Shown here piece after piece: positions 45,701 through 56,115 of a stretch of 64,000 bases of DNA (the stretch's first letter is position 1; each line of letters begins with the position of its first letter). The notes under the pieces are model-generated. The model was not told the DNA's origin, did not search any database, and worked only from the letters and a program-made list of their open reading frames with translations. A program made the translations under genes and the position numbers. This DNA is from Cryptomeria japonica (Eukaryota > Streptophyta > Pinopsida > Cupressales > Cupressaceae): the NCBI RefSeq assembly GCF_030272615.1, contig NC_081414.1:338812502-338876501 (forward strand), written 5' to 3'.

Positions 45701-48520
45701 ATGCAAGGAGGAAAGAACACTAGATCTTTCATGAAAAAGCATCCTCGTGAGATGTTGCAGGAGGGATTACCTAAACAATCACGAAGAGGTCAAAAAAGGT
45801 CAGTACTACATGAGCCATCAAATGTTGCTTGGGTGCAGAAAAGCAACAATACTGGTAAGATATCTAAAAGACCTATCTATGCAAAGTCAAATTCTTCTTC
45901 CCGAGAATCTGAACATGATGTTTTGGGTTTCCATTCTGGTTTATTTGGAAATACAAAAGATGTTCATGTTTTAAATCAAGATATATCTCATATTAGTTTT
46001 TCTGGGAGGGACAAAAGTAGTTCAAATGTAGTCAGAAATTTTGTACCTAGAACAGTTGATGGAAATATCAGCTTAATTGATATTGACCAAGTTAACATAT
46101 CAGACTTTGAAGAAATCTTCCTTGATGAAGATAAAGTATCCCCGGAAATAGAGGACCTAAATAGAAGGGTTCATCATTTAATCTCCTTAAGAGCCCAAAA
46201 GGAAGCAAATAGGGAGAAAGAAGTTAAGGCAAAATTGATGGAGAGAGATAGGCTCCTGAGATAGATTTCTGATCTTGAGTTGCTTGCAAAAGAAAAGGCA
46301 AAGAGTGATGATGAAGGTCTAGTGATTAGAGAAGTTTTAGTCCCTAAGACCAAATCAACATACAAGTCAGAAGTGCAACAAAATAGAGAAATCCTTAGTG
46401 ACCGGCAGCCTTTTAGAAAAGATGTAGACAAAGGAAAGCAGAAATGCATGGAAGGTGGGTTAGGATCTAAGACTACAGTGGAAATCTCTCATAGATTATC
46501 AACACATGAAAGGGAGATGGAAAGGATGAGGAAAGAGAAAGAAGATCTACAAATGGAGTTGGAGAAAGCTGAGTTAGAGGCAACTAACCAAAAAGTTAAA
46601 AGAAAAATTGGCTATCTAAAAGCTCCCCCCATCATCTTTCCATCAAAAGATCTAAATAAACTTGTTCCTCAGCAAGTTTCCCTCCCTCCTGTTAAAATTC
46701 AGCCAACTTTGTTTGGTAATATAGCAATAGCCAGTGAAGCCCCTGTTATTAACCAAAATAACTAGATCTCTCAAACTCAAATCCCCAATGTAAGAATGAA
46801 CATGGGTAATAACCATGTCATTAACCCATTCCAGAGAAGACCTATCAACTTAGAACTATATAGGTAGCTATTTTTTGATGGAATCCCTGGATATCCCAGC
46901 AATTTTCCAACTAAGTTAAGAGATAGACTTCATAAATTTGCTGGGAACAACGCAATCAGTGCAGAAGAGCATTTGAAGTCTTTTGGTGATTTGATTAATG
47001 ATAATGAGATCATAAATGAAGATGTCATAATGACATTATTTAATTAGTCCCTAATAGAAGATGCAAGAGACTGGTATAGGGGTCTTCCTGTTAATAGCAT
47101 TGGGTCTTGGGAGGATTTTAAAAATTGCTTTCAAGAAGAGTATGGTGACAAAACAAATGTGAGCTTCATGCTCAATGAGTTCAACAATATTAGAAAATCT
47201 GATAATGAAATGGTCATAGATTTTAATGGTAGATTTCATAAAGCAATGCATAAATTATTTCAGGTAATGAGATTAGATGATAACATGTGCCCGAATACTT
47301 ACTACAATGCATTTGATTCTAAAATGGCATATATTTTGAGGGATAAAAATCCACATAGCCTAAGAGATGCATTCATAATTGCTATCAATGTAGAGAGCAA
47401 TAGAAAGGCATCTAGAAAATTAGGAAGAAGAATTGATGGTAGGCTATGGTAGGAAACAAAACAAACAACCAAACAAAGTTGCTAAGGAAGAAGATAAAAT
47501 AGAAAAGTTAGTGACCGCCATGAAGGATCTCACTACCAAGGTGAATAAAAATGACAAGCCTCATTATAATTGGCAAGATAGACCTTCTAGATTGCATGAT
47601 ATGCCTTACAATACCAATTGGAAGGATGGTAAGCCTTAGAATGAGAAGCCTAAGAATTTTCAGAGCCAAGATACCCCTGATCCCTTAAAAGGAAAAAATG
47701 TTCATAACGTAGAAAATACTCCTTGGTGCGTAGCTTGTGATGGGCCACACTCTCCTCTCATCAATGTGCAGTAGCTCAAGCACTTGAAAAATCCATGAGA
47801 CAGGAGGATGAGCCTGATATAAACATGTTTGAAACTATTATAGAAAGTGATGAGGAGTCTTTACATAGTGAATTCAGTGAGTGTGATGTGTCAGATGGTA
47901 AAAGGTCTTTTCAAGGATAGCTAGCACTTGATTGGCATCCTACTCTGAATGTGGTAACCATTGAGGATGAAGAAGTTCATCTTAGAAGGCCTAGTGAGGA
48001 AGATGTAAAAAATCTCACTAAGGCTACTATAGCCAAAGCCAAGCACAATTATAATCTGAGGAGTACCAAAAGGGATAGTGATCAGGGTGAACCTCGTTCC
48101 ATGTTTATAAAATAAATATCCCAAAAGAAACCATCAAGTAATACTCCTTTGCCTCAAGATGGTCAAGAGAAGAAAAATCAAGCCAAAGAAGCGGCTAAGG
48201 AAACAGATGATAAACCTAGTAGTGATATACAAAGAGCTACCACAATAAAGAAGGTAGGTCAACCAAAGGCAGAAAAGGTTAAGGCCAATACTGAGTTGAT
48301 TACTAATTCCACATTTGATATGACTTAGGCTCTTACTCAAATGAAGGTCACTATCCCATTAATAGAGTTGTTGAAAATAAAAGAACATTGAGAAGCTGTT
48401 TTATCTCTATTTTCTCAATTGTCTGACAGTGATATAGCTTCACCTTCCGGTTCTAATAAGAATGAAAAGGATCAGGAACTGCAAACTCTAGAGGTGTATG
48501 TAGGAACAACCATTACACAA
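45701..48520 (+). pseudogene. Copy A gag
   Basis: The ATG at 45701 (MQGGKNTRSF) opens a long N-terminal region with Glu/Lys-rich coiled coil (46140-46620). A Retrotrans_gag capsid follows (LKSFGDLINDNEI, DARDWYRGLPVNSIGSWEDF, FKNCFQEEYGD, FNGRFHKAMHKLF, about 46970-47260). A frameshift near 47440 leads to a basic linker and a single knuckle, CVACDGPHSP then HQC after another small shift (47730-47770), and an acidic tail with NYNLRSTKR. Stops lie near 46262, 46763, 46865, 47045 and 47638. Capsid assembly and RNA packaging would be its role. Confidence 0.8.
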
Positions 48521-49018
48521 GAACCCTCATAGGTTGATCCTTTTCAATTGCATGATAGATTCTGGTGCAGCTGCAAATATAATGCCTTATGGTCTTATGA
48601 AAGAACTAGGACTATCAGTGAATACAATGTATGGGAAATGCTATGCTATGGATAACAAGAAGTGTCTGTGATAGGTACAATGAAAGATGTTGAAGTTAAA
48701 ATAGAAGCCTTCCTTGAGGCAACATATAAAATGGATGTCATTGTAACTGACACAAAACCCCATTATGGCATGTTGTTATCTAGGCAGTGGGCTGCGGCAA
48801 TGGGTGGGAATGTTTAGTTGGATTTATCATATGCTACCATCCCCATTAATGGAAACCAAGTAAAGTTGTATAGAGAGCCACGTGCCCCTAGAGTAATTGA
48901 AAAAGTAGATCCTAGTATGCTAAATTGTATGATTGAAGTGGATCTTGATAACTTTAGACCACAACCAATTCTGCCTCCATTGAAAAATACTAACAGTATT
49001 GTGACTGAATTAGAGTCT
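48521..49018 (+). pseudogene. Copy A aspartic protease
   Basis: MIDSGAAANIMPYGLMKELG (48552 onward) gives an intact DSG catalytic motif with the hydrophobic flank typical of retropepsins. A frameshift near 48665 moves to the frame used by the rest of pol. KMDVIVTDTKPHYGMLLSRQW near 48730-48790 fits the second half (flap and LLGR/DW-like end). A linker runs to a TAG at 49018, after which the extra RNase H continues in the same frame. Confidence 0.8.
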
Positions 49019-49672
49019 TAGAAACATGCTTTGTGGCACATGTACTTTGATGGAGCTTTCTCAAAAGAAGGATCTGGGGCAGGAGTTCTCTTTTTGTCCC
49101 CTTCAGGTATTACTTTCAAATATTCATTTTTGTTAGCATTTCAATGTACCAACAATATTGCGGAGTATGAAGCCTTGTTATTAGGGCTTGAAGTGGCAAA
49201 AGGGCATGGGATACAACTGTTAAGAGTGTTGGGAGATTCAGAGTTGGTCATTTCTCAAGTTAGGGCTAAATATGCATATAAGAATGAGAGATTGAAATGA
49301 TATAAGCATGTAGTGTGGGATGTAATTGAATACTTTAGTGCATTCTCTATCAATTGGATAGAAAGGTCAAAGAATATAATGGCTGATTTTTTAGCAAATG
49401 TTGCATTGAAGAATGATGATGTAACACTAACAGGTGTATCCACAATAGAGATAAAAGATAGGCCCGCTATCCCTGACAATGTTTATAACTGGCAAGTGTT
49501 TGAGGATGATGAAGATATCCTTAGGTTCATACAATGCATAGATGATTATGACAGACGAAAAATTGATTGCAATGTATTGGTAGAAGTGGTTGATAATAGA
49601 GAAACAATATTTGGAAATGACTTATTCTAGCTAGAAACCAATGAGATACCTAAGGGGTTAGTATAACTTGAA
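49019..49672 (+). pseudogene. Copy A archaeal-type RNase H, positioned before RT
   Basis: The RVT_3-type fold shows all acidic catalytic positions: YFDGAF (Asp at 49049), AEYEALLLGL (Glu near 49165), GDSELVISQV (Asp near 49237) and NIMADFLAN (Asp near 49384). Stops at about 49298 and 49628 interrupt it, but the frame stays the same as the RT. Tat-group Gypsy elements are known to have acquired this second RNase H, normally placed after the classical RNase H and before integrase. Here it follows the protease and precedes the RT. Its likely task is RNA removal from the RNA/DNA hybrid during reverse transcription. Confidence 0.82.
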
Positions 49673-51304
49673 GGTATGTTTAGCTACAATGACAGTCATC
49701 TGCACCAGCAGTCAACCACTAAGTTAGATGAACTAGAGGAGGTAAACTTAGGGACTAAATCATCCCCTAAGTTGGTTTATATTGGAAAGAATTTGCCTCC
49801 TCATGTCAGGATTAATCTTATTAACTTATTAAAGAAGTACAAGCATGTTTTTGCTTGGTCTTATGAAGACCTAAAGGCGTATAGACAAGATTTGTTTCAG
49901 CATGAAGTTCCTTTGCTTCAAGATGCTAAGCCTTTCAGACAAAAGAAGAGACCTATTAATCCCCTACTAGAAACTAAGATGCAGCAAGAATTGACCAAGC
50001 TGAGAGAATGGGGGATCATTAAGCCTATAAGGCATTCTTCTTGGGTCTCCAATTTGGTCCCGATCAGAAATAAAAATGGAGACATAAGGCTCTGTGTCGA
50101 CTTCAGAAACATAAATATTGCTTCCTTGAAAGATAATTATTCATCTCCAAATATGGAAGCTATGTTGCAAAGGGTGATTGGTTGTGATTTACTGTCTATG
50201 ATGGATGGATTCTTGGGATACAACCAGGTGCTAGTGAAAGAATCAAAACAATTCACAACTGCTTTCACCACCCCTTGGGGAACTTATGTTTATGTCAGGA
50301 TGCCTTTTGGTTTAAAAAATGCTGGAGCTACCTTCCAAAGGGCAATAGATGTAGTGTTCAAAGAATTTATAAATATCATCATGGTAGCATACCAAGATGA
50401 TCTAACATGTTTCTGCAAGAAGGCAGATGACCACTGTGGGCATTTGGAAAAGGTGTTCAGTAAGGCTCTGGAATATGGTGTCTCTGTAAATTCAAAGAAG
50501 TGTCACTTTGTTGTCACTAAAGGAAAGCTGCTAGGGCATATTGTCTCCAAGGATGGGGTTAGGATAGATCCTGAAAGAATTGAAGCCATAGAAAATGTAT
50601 CTAAGCCCACAAGTGTTAAAGGTATTCAGTCCTTCTTAGGTAAAGTGAATTTTGTAAAAAGGTTTGTTGCAAATTTTGCAGAAATTGTCAAGCCCATTGT
50701 GAGACTACTCAAGAAGGATACTAAGTTCTGCTGGGATCAAGAAGCTTCAAAGGATTTTGATGAGATAAAAAGGGCCATTCAGGAAGCACCATTGTTGAAA
50801 TCCCCTGATTATAGTAAGCCTTTCTCTCTATTCTCTTTCACTTCATATCACACAGTAGCTGTTGTACTTTTACAAAAGAATAATGAAGGGTATGAGCATC
50901 TCATAGCTTTCTATAGTAAATCTTTGTAGGCTACAGAATTAAAATATGAAATCATGGAAAAGAAAGCATATGCTTTGGTCAAGGCTATCAAAGATTTTAG
51001 GCCATATCTGGTAAATGCACAAATAGTTGCTTATGTTCCACATGCTGCAATCAAAGAGATTTTATCCCAATCTGAGGTCACAGGTAAAAGGTGCAGATGG
51101 ATAAACAGGATTCAAGAGTTTGATTTAGAGATAAAGGTAACTAAATTGGTAAGAGGTTTAGGCCTTGCAAAGCTCATGACCGAATCAAATCTTCTTAATG
51201 TGGAAGTAAATAATGTTGAAGTTGATAACACCCTGGTCACTAGTATTGAAAGGCAACCCTGGTATTCAGAGATAGTCCATTTCTTAAGAAATGCAACATT
51301 TTAA
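49673..51304 (+). pseudogene. Copy A reverse transcriptase and classical RNase H
   Basis: Gypsy RT reads from VFAWSYEDL through KPIRHSSWVSNLVPIRNKNG, RLCVDFRNIN, SMMDGFLGYNQ (first catalytic Asp), TTPWGTYVYVRMPFGLKNAG and VAYQDDL (YQDD at 50390-50401) to LLGHIVSKDGV and FLGKVNFVKRF. The 417-codon stretch 49676-50929 is open. RNase H follows after one TAG. It keeps EKKAYALVKA, but where a TDAS-type first catalytic Asp is expected it reads SFTSYHT, so it is probably a non-catalytic tether. The C-terminal part (RCRWINRIQEFDLEI) ends at about 51304. Confidence 0.88.
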
Positions 51305-52111
51305 GAAGGGATGACCCACAATCAGAAAAGAACATTAAAACTCAAGTCACAAAAATATGTTCTCTTTCAAGGTGATCTATTTTGGAGAAATAGAAATGGG
51401 GAACTGGTAATATGTTTGGATGAATCCCAGGCTAAGAAAGTGTTGATTGAAATTCATGATGGAGTGTGTGGAGGTCATTACTCTGCTAAGACAACTGCTA
51501 GCAAGATAGTCCTGGCTGGGTATTATTGGCCTACTTTATTTAAAGATGCCCATGAGCATGTCAAGAAATGTGACCCATGTTAGAAGTTTTCATCCAAATT
51601 GAAGTATGAAGGAGCTTTACCCCTAAATCTAGTCACAGTGGAAGCACCTTTTGTCCAATGGGGCATTGATTTTATTGGAGTTTCACCTTTTGAATTAGTA
51701 TATGGTACACAAGCTAGAGTGCCAGTAAATAATCTTCTTCCAGTATATAAGTTCTTGCAAGCTGAAGACATGGAGTTATCTAAACCTATGGGGGACTGAA
51801 TGATTCAGATAGTGGAAGTGGAAGAAATTAGAACTTTAGCTCACAAGAGAAATTTAAAGATCCAATTGCAGTCGAAATATCTTTTCAACAAAAGAACATT
51901 GCTAAGAAAATTCCAAATAGGTGATATTGTTCTTCAGTGGAATGCGAAGGGACAAGATAAGGGCAAACACAAAAAATTTGAGTCACTATGGATAGGCCCC
52001 TCTGTGGTTTGTGATCTAAATGGAAAGGATTCATATTTTTTGCATAATATGAATGGTGAGGTATAGGAATTTCCAGTACATGGACAATTCTTGAAGCATT
52101 ACTTCTCTTGA
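51305..52111 (+). pseudogene. Copy A integrase with deleted catalytic core
   Basis: The HHCC zinc-binding region is intact in pattern (EIHDGVCGGHYSAKT with CDPC, 51440-51583). The core begins WGIDFIG (first Asp near 51666) and then jumps directly to SPFELVYGTQARVPV, the normal end of the core, at about 51684. Roughly 100 residues with the second Asp and the Glu are missing. A GPY/F-like C-terminal region follows (FQIGDIVLQW, LWIGPSVV, 51900-52060), ending HGQFLKHYFS. Stops lie at 51581, 51797 and 52064. This copy cannot integrate DNA. Confidence 0.85.
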
Positions 52112-52194
52112 TGTCCATGCACAGTAGGTCCCTGTTTGTATATATTTTGTTTTGCTTTTGTTGTTGTTTTTAGGCTTGTTTTTGGTCTATGTCC
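52112..52194 (+). other. Copy A sequence after pol, up to Copia-3
   Basis: T-rich untranslated sequence. The last five bases (TGTCC) are the left target duplication of Copia-3. Confidence 0.6.
52190..52194. repeat. Target-site duplication, left of Copia-3
   Basis: TGTCC here and TGTTC at 59776-59780, with one transition between them. Confidence 0.5.
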
Positions 52195-53815
52195 TGTTGG
52201 CATTATGTGAACCGGCATGGCATTATGTAAACTGGCATGAAGACATAATGATATTGTATGTTGTCATTGATGTCAATATGAGACATCATGTGAACCGGCA
52301 CATGTGATAGGTGAAGAGAGAGAGGAATTGACATATGTATGAACCGGTCTATATGCCAAAGTGAAGCGACATAGTTGTTTAAGGTGAACTGACATGTAGC
52401 AATGGGAACCAACACATGGAAGCATTGTATGATTACCGGTTGGTAGGTAGCTTCCACTTCGGGGTTTCTGGTTGGAGTACCTTAAGTTTGTGTGACTCAA
52501 TCAGTGATCCTTGTGTGATGAGTTAGTAGTATGGTGGAGGACAGATCATGTTGCCACGTAAGCTCTGTGTGCGTAAAGGATCTTGCATGAAGATGACTAT
52601 TCCTATCTATCTCGGGAATGTGCAAAGTCTGTCAAATGGTGATAATGCATGATGGGTTATCACCCACCATGAAAATGATGGATAATGGATGATGGAGAAT
52701 GTCTTGAGATCGATTCAAGATTGTTGCATTTAATGCAGCATGATTCAACGGTCAGGATTGAACCGTTTGAATTGCTTAACCTAATAGGTTTAGGGTTTAG
52801 GGTTTTTGCTACCGACCTGTATGTTTCCCATAAGGTCGATGTTGGATTTCTTTATGAGGTTATTGGCAAAATTTGTGAGTGTGTATCCAAGGAAAGTGAT
52901 ACGTGATTCTTGCTAGACCAAAGGAGAGAAGAGATGCCTACAAAGTGAATGTGTAGAAGGAAAAGAGGAGCCTAAATGGATTTGCATTAGCATTGAGTGC
53001 TATTAATAGATCATTGTAATACCCATTGATCTCTAACCACTTCAACAGTTGTAAAATCCCCTAATAGGGTAGCCTTAACTGGCTTGATTCAAAATCCCTT
53101 AAATCGGGTGGTCTTAACTGGCTTGATTCAAATCCCTTAACCGGGTAACTCAAGGCTAATGAGTTCTGAGAAGCTAGAGAAGCTTAGGAGATCCTTTCAA
53201 CTATTGAGTTCTTGAAATACTCTAACAAGGTGACCCTAACGGGTTTAACCCTTAACCAGGTATCCCTTAACCGGGTGATTCCTAATAGGATCGGTTCCCA
53301 CCAGAACCTATTGTAATGTCCTTAACTGGACAAGGCTCCTAATAGAGCGGACTTCTAAAGAGTTCAAAAAGAAACTTGTGGGTATTCATCCCCACCATGG
53401 TTTTTCCCAGTTGGGTTTCCACATGAAAATATGTGTGTCATGTGAAATGCTTTTGTCTTGTGATGCTTTGTTTTATCTATTAAGCACATGAAGGTTGTAT
53501 GTTTTATGCCCATCTATAAAACATATTGAACTCACTATTGTGAAGATCTAATGAATAAGTTTACCTGTTTATGCATAAGAATATAATGGTACTATAGTAT
53601 TGAGCTAAGAGGAAAGCTTATTGAGTGACCGGTTCATGACTGACTGAGCTATACTAGATGTTACCGGTTGCACTCTGTTTTATCGGTATCCTTGTTTGTT
53701 AGTCATTCGTAGTATTTACTGTCAAACCGGTTTTGGACTGTATTGTGCCGGTACTGATTCACCCCCCCCCCTCTCAGTACCGGTTTGGTACAAGATATTT
53801 ATCATTGAGTTATCA
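52195..53815 (+). repeat. 5' LTR of Copia-3
   Basis: 1,621 bp, TGTTGGCATTATGTGAACC to GAGTTATCA. It opens with two tandem 20-bp copies of GGCATTATGTRAACYGGCAT and further AACCGGCATG-like words, holds CCCTTAACCGGGT-type repeats at 53055-53350, and carries the conserved ATGGTTTTTCCC block near 53397. A C-run sits near 53762. Confidence 0.93.
53055..53350 (+). repeat. Short tandem repeats of CCCTTAACCGGG type in Copia-3 LTR
   Basis: Units of about 38 bases (AATCCCTTAA..CGGGT..CTTAACTGGCTTGATTCAA) repeat two to three times, then shorter CCCTTAACCGGGT and CCTAATAGG words continue. Several are short imperfect palindromes (CCC..GGG). A parallel set is at 59024-59305. Confidence 0.7.
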
Positions 53816-53817
53816 AT

Positions 53818-53831
53818 TGGTATCAGAGCCC
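53818..53831 (+). promoter_or_regulatory. Primer-binding site of Copia-3
   Basis: TGGTATCAGAGCCC follows the LTR end after two bases; initiator-Met type. Confidence 0.88.
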
Positions 53832-53884
53832 TCCAGGTCCTCTATGTTGTAAGCTTAACCACTCGAGGAAAAGATCCTAGTCAA

Positions 53885-55060
53885 ATGATGAAGAGGGAAG
53901 GTCCAAAGTTTAACAGGAAAAATTTTGGTATATGGAAAGACAGGATGAAGATATTCATCAAAAGCATGGGTGTTCAACACTGGAGTTATGTTGAAAATGT
54001 ATATGTTGTTCCTACCGGTACTCTCACCGATGACCAAAAGAGAGAGATTCAAGAAAATGGGCAAGTCATGAAAGCCCTGATCAGTAGTCTATCTGACATT
54101 TAGTTCATTGATGTTCAGGACAAGGAAAATCCCAAAGAGGTATGGGATGCTCTTGAAAATATCTATGGTGGTGATGAGCATATAAAATAGGCTAAGGAAG
54201 AGAGCCTGAGAGGAAAGTTTGAAGACATGCGGATGGTTGAAGGAGAGACCATTCAGCAGTATGGAATAAGAATCAAAATAGTAGTTGGAGAAATAAAGAG
54301 TGCAGGTGGAAAAATAGAAGATTCCACTGTGGTTAGCAAAGTCTTGAGATCCCTGTTGCTGGTCTATGCAATAAGGGTTGCTGCTATTCAGGAGTTGAGA
54401 TCAATAGACAAGTCTAAGGCATCCTTGGACTCCATCATAGCCAAGTTAACAACCTATGAGCTGAATAGTTTTGATGGTAGTGTTCAAAAGTCAAAATTAG
54501 CTTTTAGAGCCTCTGCTATACCTTCCAAAAAAGGAAAAGAGGATAGCACTAGTGGGGAACCTAATCAGAACAAAGAAATGAAGGATGAAGAGTTTTTGAT
54601 GGAATTTGAAGCACTTCTTGAAAGGAAATTCTCAAAAGGAACTGGTAAATACAAAGGTAAGCTACCTTTGAAATGTTTCTCCTGTAACCAGATAGGACAT
54701 ATTGCTATGAACTGTCCTAATAATGATAACAAGGATAAACTGGAAAGGTTCAAGAAATTCAAAGGAGGAAACAAGAGAAATTGTTTTGTGGCAGTTGATG
54801 AAGGTGTCACAGATGAGGAATTAGAAGATGAAGAGAATGAAGACATTATGTTTGTTGTTGTAAAGGAAGATGTGGCAGACAAGAAGGCTCTTTTCTTCTG
54901 GTTTGATGATTCCAATGAGTGGATCAATGATAGTGGTTGTTCTCACCATATGACTAGTGATTGGAGCAAGTTTCTATCCTTAGAAGAGTATGATGGTGGT
55001 GTGGTTTCTTTGGCAATGATGCACCATGCATGGTCAAAGGCAGAGGGCCCATCTCTTTGA
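53885..55060 (+). pseudogene. Copia-3 gag and protease
   Basis: Start chosen at the first of two adjacent ATGs (53885), matching the Copia-1 start position relative to FDGSNYAIWK/FNRKNFGIWK. The UBN2-type capsid covers about residues 1-220. The CCHC knuckle CFSCNQIGHIAMNC (about residue 264) is intact. The acidic DEGVTDEELEDEE linker is followed by the protease motif WINDSGCSHHMTSD with DSG intact (about residue 348). In-frame TAGs lie near 54101 and 54188, and a 1-base loss near 55005 shifts the frame before the end. Its products would form the particle and process the polyprotein. Confidence 0.9.
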
Positions 55061-56115
55061 ATGGAAGGAGTAGTGCTGACAATGTGTATTGGGTTGATGG
55101 TCTTAGACACAACCTTCTAAGTGTTGCCCAGCTAAATGACAGTGGTCTCACTCTATAATTCAAGAATGGAGTTTGCCAAATCAAAGGTAAAGATGGTAAA
55201 TTGGTAGCCACCGGCATGCAGACTAAAGGTAACCTATTTCATCTGAATGCAAATATAAGTACATGTCTTATGGATAATCTTGATGATAGCTGGATATGGC
55301 ATAGGAGATTCTGCCATGTGAACTTTGATAACATTGTGAAGGCTAGTAAGATCAAGGCAGTTAGAGGGTTGTCGGTGCTGAGCAAACCGGATAATACCTT
55401 GTGTAGAGAATGTCAATTGGGGAAAATGTCTTCCTCAACCTTTAAAGGTAAATCTTTCACTGGTGACAACTTGCTTGATCTTGTGCATACTGATTTATGT
55501 GGTCCTATGAAAACTAGAAGTGTGCAGGGTGATAGGTACTTCATGATTCTCACTGATGACTGCTCAAGAATGATGTGGGTCACATTCTTGAAAGACAAGT
55601 CTGAAGCTTTTGGGAAATTCAAAGCTTTTAGAGCATTAGTGGAGAAGGAAAGCGGTAAAAGGATCAAATGTTTCAGAACTGATCAAGGAGGGGAATTCAC
55701 TTCCAGTGAATTCAACAAGTATTGTGAAGAATTTGGCATCAACAGACAGTTGTCTACCCCCCAGACTCCACAGCAGAATGGCCTAGCAGAGAGGAATAAC
55801 CGAACTGTGGTTGAAGCAGCTAGAACCATGTTGATCCAAGGAAAGGTTGCTCACACCTTTTGGAGAGAAGCGGCGAGCACTACATTCTACACTATGAACC
55901 GGGTACTCATCAAAAAGGGTAAGGACAAAACTCCTTATGAGTATTGGACCGGTAAGACACCTCTGGTTAACTACTTTAAGGTATTTTGGTAGCAAATATT
56001 ACATCAAGAGGAGTGAACATCAGGGCAAATTTGAAGCTAAATGTGATGAGGGAATATTTCTAGGATATTCCACCAAGAGTAAAGCTTTCAAGTGCTACAA
56101 CAATAGGACTTAGAG
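55061..56115 (+). pseudogene. Copia-3 integrase
   Basis: Reads RHNLLSVAQLNDSG then one TAA near 55157, then the zinc-binding pre-integrase WIWHRRFCHVNF and CRECQLGK. The core has all three catalytic positions: LVHTDLCGP, FRTDQGGEF and NGLAERNNR (Asp, Asp, Glu). It continues through TPYEYWTGKTP and, after a frameshift near 55987, GIFLGYSTKSKAFKCYN to a TAG near 56112. The catalytic core is the most intact integrase in this window. Confidence 0.9.
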
